64,000 nt of DNA from Notamacropus eugenii (GCF_028372415.1 NC_092879.1:94894241-94958240), one strand, 5' to 3'; counted from the stretch's first letter, positions 34,306 through 47,700 are shown. Numbers and translations: made by a program. Notes: generated by a model not told the origin, from the letters alone.

Positions 34306-35340
34306 AAAAAGTTTATTCACAAACAAAATTGATTCTAGGATAAGATAGAAGATGATTGAATGGAAAGAAAATCTTTATATCAAATTTCTCTGATGAGGGT
34401 TTTGTATTCAAGATACCTAAATAACTAGCAAACCAAAAGACATTCCCCCACTAGTTAAGTGTTAGGATATGAATAACCATTTCTAAAAAGAATTGCAGAT
34501 TATTAGCTATATGAAAGAATACTCTAAAAATCACTACTAAGAGAAATAAAATCAAAACATCCCTGACTTTATGCTCAGCAAAACTGGAAAACATGATTAA
34601 AAAATAGAAATCAATAATATTGGAAGAGTTGTAGAAAGACAGGCTTATAAATGAATTGCTGGTCTAGTTCTGAATAAGTATAGCCATTTTGGAAAGCAGC
34701 CTAGAATGATCCAAAAAAGTGAATAAAATATCCATACCCTTTGACCCAGAAATTCCATTACTAAGCTTATATACCAAGAAGGTCATTGATGAGATGAAAG
34801 TCTCCATATATAACAAAATGTGTTTAGCAGCGCTTTTTTTGGTAACAAAGAACTTGAAAAAGGTAGATACCCTCTAATGGTGAATTACGAAACAAATTGT
34901 GGTGTATGAATGAGAAGTCGTATTACCGTACTCTAAGAAATGATAAATATAATGAAGGTAGAGAAGCATGGAAGTAGGAAGCTTGCTCCATGAACTGAAG
35001 CAAAGTGAAGCTGGCAGAGCCCAGGAAACAGCATCCACAGTGACCGTAATACAAATGGGAAAAAGCCAAAGCAATCAAATTTGAATGTGGTAAAATTGCC
35101 AAGAATAACTATAGACCCAAAGAAGAGAAATGAGAAAACTCCCCTACCCTACTCCTTTTCAGAAGTATGGGCTGTGGATATGGCAAATTGTATATATTTT
35201 CAGGCTTTTTGGATGTACAATATATTGATTAGCTTTTCTGTTTTTTTTTCCTCTTTTTTTCCCTTTAAAAATATTATTTGATGTATGGAATGATTCTCTG
35301 GAATTGGGGAGGGAGTAGTATTCTGAGAAAAATTCTGATG
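34306..35340 (+). mobile_element. Old L1 3' region, sense
   Basis: It parallels ORF2 from about 4840 onward in a diverged L1 subfamily: AACCATTTCTAAAAAGAATT, TACCCTTTGACCCAGAAATT, TTGTGGTGTATGAATGAGAA, GGTAGAGAAGCATGGAAG, then a 3' UTR (35046-35162) repeated at 33525-33640. Confidence 0.82.
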
Positions 35341-36354
35341 ATGTTAAAAAAACCCAATCAAAACATCAATGACAATTTATTTGTAAAATGGAAGGGGAGG
35401 TAGTAAGTTCTTTCCTCATTGGAAATCTTCAGTCAAAGGCAAGGCTACTGCTTGTGGGACCCACTGTAGGGTACATTCTGTTTTAAGTATTTTTCCTTAG
35501 GTATGTTTTAGGTATTTAGGTATTATTTGATAGGAATCTTTGATTCCTACTCATTCTGAGAAACTAGGAAGGGAAAACTAACCCTGATTCAAAGGTAGGT
35601 CAAGTCAAGGCAGAATAACAGCTTGTGGGCTATGCTGTGAGAGGCAACTCTTTTTCAGTGACTGTATAGCTAAAAGTCTTAGTGCTTCCTACCAGTTCCT
35701 AAATTTTTGGATTGTACAAACATTTACTCAATAGCTCTCAGAGCTGAATAGGCCCCTTGAACAGACCATATTCTGTAGCGAGGGCATGTAGGGAGCTTTG
35801 TGCTTAGAGCTAGTCTTTGGCCATGAAGCAAGAATGACTTTCCTACCGGAGCTCCTGCGAGAGGTTGTAAAGAAATTCTTGCTCAGGTAGGGCCATTGAG
35901 GTCTCTAGCAGCATGTAGATAGATACTTTGATGCTCCAAATACATCAGAGAGGGGAATGGACCCTTAGAACATATAACATAATCTTATTACATGTGCATG
36001 TACCCGAGAGGAACATGTTGTAAGCCGAGGCTTGGTGACCTCTTGTTGGATATATTGAATACGGGATTCTCTCTCATCGGTACTTTTACCCTTAAATACC
36101 TTGGAAGTGCCTTTCAACTCTTTGATCTTAAAGGTGCTTCTTGCCCCCAGAATGCATAACTAGATAGGAACAATAGGAAGAAGTCAGAGGGGAGAGAGAT
36201 TTGAGCTTGAAAAAAGGAATTTTTTTCTAAAATGTATGCTTTTCAAAAAGGCTGTATCGAGGCAGTGGGGTTTTACATTGCACGTTGGATGATTGCTTAT
36301 GGAATTTGTTTTTTGAGCATATTCTGTTTCAGGTACCCCTTTCACAAGACAGTC

Positions 36355-36436
36355 TCTAAGGTCCCTCCCAGCTCTAGGGTTCTGTGATTCTGCAGCCCTT
36401 TGAACACAGGTTTGCAGAGTTGACTGGGCCCTCAGA
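36355..36436 (+). ncRNA. Pre-miRNA-like hairpin, array copy 1
   Basis: An 82-nt imperfect hairpin. Arms: CUAAGG with CCUCAG (one mismatch), CCC with GGG, CAGCUCU with AGAGUUG, and an inner CUGUG with CACAG, leaving an 18-nt loop. About 24 pairs by hand. It arises where a sense CR1 tail meets an inverted CR1-tail-like sequence. A small-RNA role is inference. Confidence 0.4.
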
Positions 36437-36555
36437 ACACACATCATCATTCCCCACATACTTGGGAAAGTACATAGGTCTGTTATATACGGTTGATGGC
36501 ACAATAGCTCCAATCTATGTTATGAAGAGGGCTCTTTTGCAAGAACTAGAGAGCC

Positions 36556-36635
36556 TCTAATGTCCTTATTGGCTCTGAGTTCTTGTAACTCTATGACTTT
36601 GAGCACACGTTCTCGGAGTTGAAAAGGTCCCTAGA
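36556..36635 (+). ncRNA. Pre-miRNA-like hairpin, array copy 2
   Basis: 80 nt. UGGCUCUG (36570-36577) pairs fully with CGGAGUUG (36614-36621), using G-U pairs. The outer helix UCUA pairs with UAGA, and CCUU with AAGG. The inner stem is weaker than in copy 1. Confidence 0.35.
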
Positions 36636-36985
36636 ACACATAACATTATCTGGTAATGTGCAGCTGGAAAGAAGAAAGATCAGTCTAGAATTCATAGTAG
36701 AGGTAAGTTGAGAACTTATAAAATGTTGTAGAGGGGTTATTGTGCTATCTCTTTTCTCCTTTTAGTGACTAAACTCTTTAAGAAAGTTATTTCTAATCGA
36801 TCCTTCTATTTTCTCTCTTCTAAATTCTCTGCAATATAGCTTCTGGTCTCATCTGTCAATTGAAATTTCTGTCCCTAAAGTTACTAGTTTACAAAACTAA
36901 TGGCTTTTTTTTTCAGTATTATCCTTCTTGATCTCTAATTTTGGGTGTTTCTCCAAGGCTCTGCCCTGGGCCCTCTTTTATCTCT

Positions 36986-36990
<5 letters not shown>

Positions 36991-37024
<34 letters not shown>
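36991..37024. repeat. (GT)n microsatellite within the array
   Basis: About 17 GT dinucleotides. Confidence 0.95.
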
Positions 37025-37027
<3 letters not shown>

Positions 37028-38190
37028 GTACTATATCTCATCAACTCCATTTTTTTGATGTATGAAAAAATTTCCTATCAGAGTTATGCCTAAGTATAAT
37101 GAACTTTGAGTTCCGATTCCTATATGTTGGAGATCTATCAGACTGCTTGTGGGTTACAATGTAGAAGGGATCCTGTTTCAGGTACTTGTTATACTGAAGA
37201 GTATCTGGGGTTCCTGCTTTCTCTGAGGTTCTATAATTCTGCTTAGCCCCAGAAGGAAGAAGTGAGGTTAGTGAATGGAAGTCAAAGAAATACGCATTTT
37301 AGCTGGTTAAGAGGAAATTTTCCTAAGAACTAAAGTGATCTGAAAGACTATATCAGAAGTCAGTGAATTCATTCTTACTGAAGACATTCAGTCAAGGGCT
37401 GGATGAGCACTTGTGATATATCTCATGAAGGTGAATTTTTTAAAATTATAGTTTGAACTGCATTACTTCTGAGGTCTCTGGAAGGTTCATGATGGTAGAA
37501 TTCTGTGATTATGTTGCCCAAGAGCCAAGGGGGCCTTTAGAACAATGCCTCTTCCGTTAACTAAACTTAGGAAGAAATGAACCCAGGGTTAAAGCTCATG
37601 GTGGGACCACGGAAGGGAGGGTGTCCCAGCAGAAGCACAATGACTACTGAAGTGGGATGTTATGGAGGGGAATCTTTTTCGTGTATGAGTTAGATTAGAT
37701 GGCAAACTAAGGTAAATTTCAAGTCTGAGGTATTGCCATACTTTCTTATTCTAGACATCAGAACCAGGAGAAATGGATGGGAAATTTATACTTCATGTTA
37801 TGAAAAACTTTCTAACAAACAGAGCTACCTAATAGCTGGATGGACTGTCCCAAAGGCATTAGGTTGCCCCTCAATAAGGATCTTTACCTAAAACTTCATA
37901 GCTGTTTGTGGTACATTCTCTTTCTTTTATTTTCTCTCAGTCCAGGTTGGACTAGGTGGCATCTGACGATCCTGGTATTATTCCACTTATACTTATTCCG
38001 GAAATGAACAGGTTCTTAGAAGACTCACCATTGTTTTATAGTAAGTACATTTCAGAAGGTGTGAAACCAGGGTTACTGTGGGATCTGGTGTTGGAAGAGG
38101 GGGCAGGTTTCTTGGCAAAGGCAGGATGAACAGTCACGGAATATGCCATTGTGGGGGTGGGAGTGGGCTTCTTTCACAGCTACTGTGGCC

Positions 38191-38271
38191 TCTGATGGCC
38201 CCATCAGTTCTGGGTGCCTATTTTCTTTATTACTTTGATTATAGGTTCACAGAATTGAGAGGGCCATTAGA
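38191..38271 (+). ncRNA. Best pre-miRNA-like hairpin of the array
   Basis: 81 nt with about 27 pairs. UCUGAUGGCCC (38191-38201) pairs without interruption with GGGCCAUUAGA (38261-38271). CAGUUCUG (38205-38212) pairs with CAGAAUUG (38250-38257). GCCUAU (38216-38221) pairs with AUAGGU (38241-38246). The loop is 19 nt. Compared with the array consensus CAGCUCUG/CAGAGUUG, the fourth pair has changed from C-G to U-A on both sides. Size, loop and pairing are within the range of mammalian microRNA precursors. No mature species is known to me. Confidence 0.45.
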
Positions 38272-38719
38272 ATATGCAACTTCTTCTTGTAGCAAGTACA
38301 TATGGGGAAACTTTGAGACTAGGGTAGGCCTGAAGCTAAGGTTTGGAGGAGAGATAGATTTCCTAGCAGAGGCTGGTAGATCACATATGATGTATGGTGT
38401 AAAGAGGATTGATTCTCTTTTAGATACAGGGTGGTCACTGCTCTCTGAGAAAGTGTGATTTAATGAATTGTTGAACACCACCTTCTTGAGGTGAACAGGC
38501 CCTTAGTGTACGTATCATCATCATGATACATTTGACTATTCAACTTAGACAAAAATGTATTTTGGAAGGAGCAGTCCTTGGGGTGGGTCTTCCTTGCCCT
38601 GTGATGGGTGAGGAGATGCTAATGGGGAATAGGAGACCTGTCTTACATTGGGCATAGGGGATGGGCAGTGCTGTGTGTGAGGAACAGTGAGAAATTCTGT
38701 TTGGTTGGACTATAGAGTG

Positions 38720-39260
38720 TGGGAAGGAAACTAGTGTGTAATTGAGGCTGGTGAGATTGAAGCCTGCTTAGGAAGGTTTTTAAAAGCCAAATAGAGAAAT
38801 TTATATTTGGTCCTAGAAGAGATAGGGAGTTAATAGAGTTTCTTGGGGCAAGAGGAGTAACGATTATATCTTTGCTTAAGAAACCTCACTTTGGCAGTTG
38901 CAGAGGAATGCTTGAAATGGGGAGAAAGTTGAAATGGTGAGAACAATTAGGAGATCATTGGAACGATCCAATGGAATGAATTCCCTTCTCACCTCCATCA
39001 CTTACAAATTTTAGTTTCCATCTAGGCTCAGCTCAGACTCTATGAATCCTTTCTGGTGCTTTCCCATCTAGATCACTTAGCATTTATTTTGGCCGAACTT
39101 CATATGTACTCATATTTGTGTCTATTGTCTTCCCTAGCTAGATTATAAGCTTCTTGAGGGCAATGACGTTTCATTTTTGTCTTTGTATCTTTAGTGTCTA
39201 GTACAGGGTCTGGCACAGAGTAGATCTTTGATAAATTCTTATTAATTTGATTGACTCACA
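38720..39260. mobile_element. L2 pieces inserted in the array (antisense, then sense)
   Basis: 38720-38990 is an antisense L2-like interior (TTATATTTGGTCCTAGAAG, AGTTAATAGAGTTTCTTGG). 38990-39260 is a sense L2 3' end (AGCTCAGACTCTATGAATCC, TTCTTGAGGGCAATGACG, GTCTGGCACAGAGTAGATC). Confidence 0.7.
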
Positions 39261-39339
39261 AGCTTTATGGTGAATTGGAGTGTATGTGGTCTTGAGGTTA
39301 TTTTTCTTCCCAAACACAGGTTGAACTTAATGACTGCTG

Positions 39340-39415
39340 AGGTACCAAATTCGTTCTGAGAGTCTGTGTTTCTATGCCATATTGAACACAGAATCCCAGA
39401 GCTGATCTGGTCCTT
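39340..39415 (+). ncRNA. Pre-miRNA-like hairpin, array copy
   Basis: 76 nt with about 25 pairs. UCUGUGUUU (39363-39371) pairs continuously with GAACACAGA (39384-39392). GUUCUG (39353-39358) pairs with CAGAGC (39397-39402). ACCA pairs with UGGU outside a 3x3 internal loop. The loop is 12 nt. Confidence 0.4.
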
Positions 39416-39562
39416 GGACAAACATCATGTTGCAACAAGTGCTCATGGCAAGACATCAGCCCAGGTTAAGTATGGGATGTGTGATTGGTGATGAGACAGA
39501 AGCTTCTAGAAGAAGTAGGATGAATAAATAGATTTTTTTTTGCTGCTTCTAAAGAGCTTCTG

Positions 39563-39635
39563 AGGTCCCTGTTTGCTCAGAGATTCTGTGATCCCGTGAC
39601 TTGGATTACAGGTTTCCAGAGTTGCACAGGCTCTT
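39563..39635 (+). ncRNA. Pre-miRNA-like hairpin, array copy
   Basis: 73 nt with about 22 pairs: CCUGU with ACAGG, GCUC with GAGU, and an inner UCUGUG with UACAGG (two G-U pairs). It lies about 220 bp from the previous hairpin, one monomer apart. Confidence 0.35.
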
Positions 39636-40669
39636 AGAATGCACAGGTCAGAGTCTGAGGGGTTTGGATTGAGAAGGAAAGATGGATTTGCTAACAGGGA
39701 TTGGTTCAACACCAGTCGAGTTACTGTGCAGAGGGAATTCTTTATCCAGAACTGTATGACTTCTCAGGTCCCCAACAGGTCTGAAATGCTGGGATTCTGT
39801 ACCCTTTCAACACAAAGTCCCCAAACTGAAAGGGCCCTTCCCTGTTGTCTTACAGTGACATATCAGAGGGAGGTAGATTGGAGCTAAGTATAAGGACAAC
39901 GTCCTCAGAAGAACTATCTGGACAGTTGTCTCAGGATGTAGTGTCCCCTTTCCCCCATTACAGATCATCATTCAAAGGCACCATAAGAAATCATTTGCAG
40001 AATATGTTATAAAAAAAAGCAGTGGTTTTGAGGCTGGGGTGTGCATACTATGTGCAAAACAGTGTATGTAAGATGACCTATTGGAAAGGATGGAGGGTGA
40101 TAATAAACTACTGGATCTTTGCTTCATCTATCTATTTTGAGCTAAAAAAAAATGAAGCCTTGATGATCGCTGGTATGCCTGTGATCATTGGCATTCTCAG
40201 TTGGCCCCTATGACAGACAGTCAGGCGTATAGATAATGTGTGCAGGGTGTTCTGAGAAAAGAATAGCACCTGAAAGCCTTTGTTCTTTTTCTGAATATTT
40301 CCACATACTACAGTTTCCATATGCCTGGCTAATTTGGATTGACGTGTCATATGATCTGCTTTTATCTAAATTACTCTTCACAAAATGAACAAGCAACTTC
40401 AAAGGAGTTCTTCAAAGAAATCACAGCTTGAAGATCTTCCCAGTGATGTGATCACAAACAACAAGTACATGACAGAGCCCGCATTTCTCCAACTCCTGTC
40501 CGCATCATAAAGCAAAAATAATGAGGATGCAAGCAACCCACTTTTGAGATGATCAAGATGACTTGAAATATGGCTTTACCTCTTTCTCTTGTTTTATTCA
40601 CTTCATTTTTGTTATACCTCCATTGCTGTTAACTGTGAATTTCAGTCATAGTGTATATTATGTTGATAA

Positions 40670-41335
40670 TAGTTCACAAGCATTTTTTAAGCACCTACTA
40701 TGTTTCAGGCACTGTGCAAAAAAACCCCTAGTCCCTGCTCTCAAGGAGCTCACCATCTAATGGGGGAGACAAGATGAAACGAACGACATACAAACATACT
40801 ATAGACAGGAGAAATTGAAGATAATCACAGAAAAAAGGCACCATTAGGAAGGGGAGGGGAGTGGAATTGGGAATGGAATTTTCCGGGAATGATTTGGAGG
40901 CCAGTGTCACTTGATCAAAGGGAGTGGGAGTAGAGTAAGTGGTCAGAAGACTGCAAAGGTAGGAAAGGACCAGCCTATGAAGAACTTCAAAGTCCAACAT
41001 TGGATTTTATATTTGATCCTGGAATTCATGGGTCTTGGGAGCCACTGGAATATATCTAAAAGAGGGATGTCATGGTCAGGGACTTGTGACTTAGGAAGAG
41101 CAATTTGACTGGAGGATGGATTAGCATGGGAAGAAATTTGAGGCAGGGAGACCATCCATTAAGCAAGGAGGACCTATAGCAAGGTGGTGGTAATATCTGA
41201 GGAAAAAGGAGGGAGGGTACATACCAAAGGTGTTGGGAAAGTAGAATCCATGGGACTTGGCAACTGATTGGATGGGGGAGAGCAGATGTGGGAAGAAGGG
41301 CAGAAAGAAAGATGGAGGAGTTACAATTAGTCATT
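40670..41335 (-). mobile_element. Long L2-like insertion, antisense
   Basis: AAGCACCTACTATGTTTCAG, CTCTCAAGGAGCTCACC, CCTATGAAGAACTTCAAAG, TTTATATTTGATCCTGGA, TTGGGAGCCACTGG, GAGGGATGTCATGGTCAGG. The order fits antisense L2 3' end continuing inward. Confidence 0.7.
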
Positions 41336-41814
41336 TAAAAGCTAAACATCCAGAACATATAAACAAACCTCTATTTTTTTCAGTCATCTTTAAGGCCATG
41401 TGTTACTGAATCCTGTCCTTAATAGAATTACAGGAACCTTAAGGATAATGTTTAGAATCCTCTTTTGAGGTTTTTTACTTATTAGTGAAAAACAAAAGAC
41501 CAAAAGTCATTGGGAAACACATATTCTTCTTGCCATGGTAAAATGGCTAAGATAATAAACAGAAAACAAAATGGCAACAAATTAAAATGCATTCTTTTGT
41601 TAATAATTACTGTTGGGAGACACATAGAAAACATAACTGAAGACTCAAGGAAACAAGTATCAGAACAATTTATATTGTGTGGGAGATTTGCCATATAGTT
41701 GAATGAGCCTTCAGATGTTTTTTGAACATACTTAAATGCTTTTTCAATAATGATGCATGTGAAGAATGTTTTTGTGAATCACTAAAGATATGCCAGAGAA
41801 GGTAAAATGAAAAT

Positions 41815-42035
41815 ATTAACAGCTAACATTTACATGGCACTTAGTATGTACCAGGCACTGTACTAAGCACTTTACTTTTATTATCCCCATTTTACAGATG
41901 AGAACACTGGGGCAAACAGAGGATTGAAAGTCTTTGCCCAGGGTCACACAGCTAATAAGTTTCTGAGGTTAGATTTGAATATTTTTCCTGACTCCAGACC
42001 CAGCCATCTATTCACTATGCTACCTAGCTGTCCCA
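41815..42035 (-). mobile_element. MIR, antisense, inserted in the array
   Basis: TACCAGGCACTGTACTAAGC, CCCATTTTACAGATGAG, GGGTCACACAGCTAATAAG, then CTACCTAGCTGTCCC (antisense tRNA-like head). Confidence 0.88.
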
Positions 42036-43084
42036 GGGATATGTTATCAACAGGTAAATGATTTCTTTAATAAAAATAACATTTTATGGAATATTTATCA
42101 ATATAGCCATCAATGGAGTGGCTGCTTTGAATAGAATTTTTGGGGAGCTGAATCTCAATGGCAATCAGAATTCTGAGGGACAGGAATGAGCTTTGACTCT
42201 TTCTTGGCAGTACGGAAAAAACTGAGCAACAGAGGGACGCTCATCTGTGCTTGATACAAGAAAAAACAGCTTTCTATCAAGTAGTAGAGCTATGGCACAA
42301 CAGAATGGGCTGCCCCCTGAGGCTGGTCTTCGCCCTCTCCTTGGAGATACTTATTTGAAGTGCTATATGATGACTTTGGGGACGTCCTTCTGCACAAAAT
42401 CTCTGGGGGTTTTCTAGGTCGGCTTGGTCTGCTGTTTGACTGCTGAGGTCCTTTCTAGCCCTCAGAAGCCAGGATTCTGTGATTCTTTGGAAAAAACTTT
42501 CCCCATGTTGAATGAGTCCTTAGTACCCACCTCATCTTCTATCAAAGGCATATGGAAAAGATTGATTTAGAGGAAGATGAGTGTTGTGTGGCTAATTTTG
42601 TGGGATGAGATGTTTTCTAGCAGAAATAAAGCAGAAAGAATACTTCTCTGGGAGTTACTTTTGCTAATGTTTGAGGTTCACTTCAACTGTGATTCATTAA
42701 AGATGACATAGAAGAGCTATATGGGGAAGTAACAGGGGACAGGACATAGGATTTCATCAATGTAGCAAAGACTCAGGATGAAGAAACACTTTCTCTGCAA
42801 TTTATAGTCTTAGAGAATTTCTGTAGCAATTTTTAATTTGCCCAGTCACAAAACCATTAAGGTCCTATGATTCACAGAAGATGGCCCCTAGAACTGAATG
42901 AGCCTTTAGAAAATAATACAACCCCTTTTAATAAGCACTCTCAGGAAAGTTCTGAGTTAGATCTATGGCCATGGGTCATTGGACTGAATGCTGCTGGGGC
43001 AGGTTAATTGAGAGGATTCATATTCATGCAGAGTTTTCAACTTAGCAGATAGATAATATCTTAAATTTTGGAGACTCTGTGACT

Positions 43085-43240
43085 CTATCTGGCAATAAAG
43101 TATAATGGATAGTCCTGGACATGGAGTCAGAGATCTGAATCTAAATTTCACCTCAAACACTTGAGGGTTATGTCATTCTAACAAGTCACTGAACTTCTCT
43201 GGGTCTGAGTTTCCATATTTGTAAAATGAGGTTGAATTTG
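43085..43240 (+). mobile_element. MIR-like SINE, sense, inserted in the array
   Basis: GGACATGGAGTCAGAGATCT, CACCTCAAACACTTGAGG, CTGAGTTTCCATATTTG. Confidence 0.7.
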
Positions 43241-43547
43241 TTTGCCTGGAATAATGTTTTCAGCTCTGAATCTACAAAGTTATGATTCTATGACTAGAAG
43301 TCAATTCTTGAGTAAAAACAAAATAAAAAGCTGGAAGGTATAGTTAGTTTGTTTGGCTATTGAGGTCTCTACCAGATCTTAGAGGCTGTGATTCTGTGGC
43401 TCTTTGAACAAAGCTTACCAGAGTGGAATGGACCTGTGAAGACTTCTGCTGGCAGAATGGGCAGATGAGGACAATTTGTTCCAAAAGCCATGAAGGCAGC
43501 TGAAGGCAGGTACTGTAGAGTGCTTAGAGCTTGATCAGGAATGGAAG

Positions 43548-43715
43548 ATGCCAAGGTCATCCACTGCATCCTGAGCTGTCACCAGTCATCTTGACATTTG
43601 TCCTGCCACTGGACTTTTATTGACTTAGGAAGAGAGAGTAAGGCTGTTGACTTTGCACAACTCTGCAAGTCAGTACATCACCCTGTGATGTATCTTTGAA
43701 AATGAAGGATGAATA
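43548..43715 (+). mobile_element. SINE, 3' half of dimeric type, inserted in the array
   Basis: ACTGCATCCTGAGC, CACCAGTCATCTTGAC, CCACTGGACTTTTATTGAC, then GAAAATGAAGGATGAATAAC. Confidence 0.7.
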
Positions 43716-44643
43716 ACATTCTATTTGTCTACTAAGATGCCTACCAGCACTGTTTAGTCTTTGAACAAGAACTCCTAGAATTTACTGGGAATATAAATCA
43801 TTTTCATCCATCAATGAATGAAGCTTTCATAGGTCAGAGTGGTATGGTTGATTGTAGGGCAAATTGGTTTCTGCTATAAATAGAGCAGAATGAATACTTG
43901 TTCGAGTGACTTTCGCATGTATTAGAAGGCCACAGATGCCACTCTGAGCTCTGACATTCTGTGATAGTATGAATCAATGAAGAAAGCCTCCCAGGGCTGA
44001 GGGAACCCTTAAAAATAAGACACTGTCTTGTAGCAAATAAACCCCAAATGGTTGAAGTTTGAGATTAGATGGGGCAATGGGATAGGTGTCCTTTTTGTGG
44101 AATCTGGTTGGATACTTGCAGGGCATATTATAGAGGTGATTACTATTCATGTAATATATCTATATATCTCTCTATATATATGCATATCTATAATTCATGT
44201 ATATATCTTCCAAGTCTAAATACAATTCTGATTTTGCTGTCCCCATAGGTGATATAAAGTAGCATGGTACAAAATTGAGAGAAGCCCATTCACACTTCTT
44301 TTATGGAAAAGCTTTTAATCTAATGTAGCTATGAAAAACTAGAATTGGCTCCCTTCAGAAGGTGTTTGACCCTAAAAAGATTTCTTCAGTCAAAGACTAC
44401 ATGATGACTTAGTATCTATTAAGGAGACCTTTTTATACTTTTTATTCACAATAGGGTAATCTACCAGTGCATCGGACATGGCCTCCCAATGCTGAACGAG
44501 CTCTTAGAAAATATTCCATCACCTGGTAGCCAGTACACTTAGAATTACTAAAGCTCAGGCTCAGATCAGAAGCAATATGGTAGTCACCATGAAGCCATAT
44601 TATGGAGGTGTATGATTACTGTCTGGATTACACTGTATGGCAG

Positions 44644-44799
<156 letters not shown>

Positions 44800-47700
44800 A
44801 TTGCTTAAATCTGTGGGGTTTGTTTATGCCTTGGACAGTTTTTAGGAATAAAGGGTACAAAATTCATTGAAACTTCTTTGAGTTTCTTATATGGCAAGAT
44901 AAACTTAATGAAGTTGTTGACAGTTTGAACTGGCAGTCTAAAAAGGCTGGTGATTGAGCTTTAATGGAGAGATCCACTCAAAGACTACCAGATAACTTAA
45001 TGACCACAGTCTTAAGGAAATGTTTGGTTTCATGTATTTTTAGTTGCTCAATTTCCTACCAGCTCTAAGAGTCTATGATTCTGTGACTCTTTGAACACAA
45101 TTTCCCAAAGTTGTGAGCGCAGCTTAGAACATACATTATCTTCTTCCAGGTGTGTGTAGAAACAAGTAAGTCTAGATGGGCATTGATTCACCACTGGTGG
45201 TTCTGGGGTATGGTGTATCTTGTCAGAGGCAGAGCATGAAATAGTTATATTTGTGTGTATTAGAGGTCCACCTCTGAGGTGCTTTTATTTCTTTGATTCC
45301 AGAATGGCAGATATCCTTCCAGATCTGGATGAGCTCTGAGAAAACTGGATACCATCTTTTAGTAAGTTGTCCAGGATCGGCCTTCATACTCTTTGTATGG
45401 GTTCTTTTTTTTTTTAAACAGAACCCACTGGAATATTGGGGCCCCATTTTAAGAGAGATTACTGTTTATGTATGGGGTGGCCCTTATGCTAGACACACAT
45501 CATTTTCAACTCTGAAACTATGATTTTAATTTCCTCCCCTTAAGCCATATAAATGAGCAATGGATACAAAATTAAAAGAAGCCCCTTTGCTTTTATCATT
45601 AGGTAAAGTTTTTAAATGTAATGCAGCTGCGAAAAAGTTGAATTGGCTATTTTTGGAAGCCAGAGTTCACACATTAATAGTAATGTTCACCCCAGGTCTA
45701 TAAAACAGCTTATTGACTATAGAATTCAGGAAATATTTTTCATGTATAGGCTTATCTTGTCGACTGTTTAGGTCCTATCTCACCTTAAGTGGTATTGATA
45801 CTGTGACTCTTGAACAGTTTCTGAGAGTTGGGAGTACTCTTGAAACACACATCATGTTCTTATGTCAGTTGCATGCAGGCAACGAGAGCATCTTTGGGCC
45901 CTCACAAAATACGGTGCCATCTTGTATCCAACAGACCTGAAATGCCAGAATCCTCAAGTGAGATCTTCAACTATTTGGTGGGTATCCTTTTTAGGGAAAC
46001 CTAGGTGAAACTTGTGTGGGTTCATTATGGAGCTGATTTCTTTTCATAAAATGGTTAGACATTGTAATAGGTCCACAGAACTAACAGTACTGAAATTCTG
46101 TGATTTTGTTTGCCTCTTCGTCAATATAAAGAAGCAATGAGTTTGAAACTGAGAGATTCCCAAGTGCATTTTTCGTATAGAACTTTAAACCTAATATATC
46201 TGTGGGAAAAAATGAATTGGCTGCCATGGAAGTCAGTTATGGCCCCCTAAATGGACATCTTCACTCAAAGATTGTAGTACAACTGGTTGCCTACTGGATT
46301 AAGGAAATATGGGTTTTTCCCCATATACAGAATCATAATTTAACCTCCTGAGATCCCTAATAGTTCTGAGATGCTTTGATTCTGTAACTCTTTGAATAAC
46401 ATTTCCAAATGTTGAATAGGCCCTTAGAACACACATCATGTTCTTCCATCAGGTGTATGTGGGGATAAATGAGATTGAGGTTGTCACATTTTATACTGGT
46501 GATGTCTACTAGAATAAGCAGAGCAAGATCAGTATTCACATAGTAGTTAACTCAATAACCTCTAGTATCTCCTAGTTCTGAGATGCTATCACTCTGTGAC
46601 TTAGTGAATATGGCCTTCCAGTGCTATATGGGTCCATAGAAAATATTCTACTATTTGGTAGCCAATACACTTGTAATTACTGAAACTCAGGATCATGTCG
46701 GGGCAGTTTTGTGCCTGGATGGGTATCTTTCTAGTGGACTATATGAGAACCTTTGTAGGGAATCTTATAATATTATAATGCTGATGGCTGTTCGTAGAAA
46801 AGGTGAGTCCTGTAACTGAAGCCAGTACATTCTTGGTGTGGAAACTGTATGTTTTTTTCTTGGCTATTGGGCAATTTAAAGTAGAATGTGTTCAAAGTTG
46901 AATGATTCCCATTCTCATTTCTCCTATGAAAAACCTTTGAACCTCATAGAACTGTAGAAAAGTAGAACTGACTGCCTTGGGAGGCAAGTGTTTGCCCCTA
47001 AATGCACATGATCACTCAAGGGCTACAAGAGAGTGGATTAAGTATGATGGTCTTAAGGAAAAGTTTTATTTTGTGTATTTCTTCTTTTTTAGCTGCTGAG
47101 ATTCCTACCAGCTCTCATATGCTTTAATTTTGTGACTTTTTGAGCAGTGTTTCTCAGAAATAATTGGGCCCTTAGAGAACACCCATCATCTTTTTCAGAC
47201 TAGTCTATGTGGGCACAAGGGAGACTGTGCTGAGCACAGGTGGTCTCTTTAGTTGTGGGGCATGGTAACTTCTACTCTAAATAGAATCAGATGAATATTT
47301 CTGATCCTTTACTTTTGCATATAGAAAAGAGCCAGCTGATGTCCCTCTGTGCTTTGAGATGCTATTTTTCTTGGCTTCATTGTAGATAATCAATAGCTCC
47401 TTAACTAGCCCTTGGAAAATAAGTCACCATTTTGTATTCCACCAGCCTGAAATGGTAGAAGCCTGCGATCGGGTTTTGAATCATTTGATGATAATCTGGA
47501 GGAACAATTGTGGGCTCTGTTGTAGTGGCGATTACTCTTTATATATGTGTTGACCATTATAATGAATAAATCAACCTCCAATACTGAGTTGCTTTGATTT
47601 TTCTTGCCTCTTTGTTGATATAAAGAAATAATTGGTATAAACTGGGAGAAGACTTTTCATAATACACTTTTCATAAAGAAAAGCTTTAAATCTAATAGAA

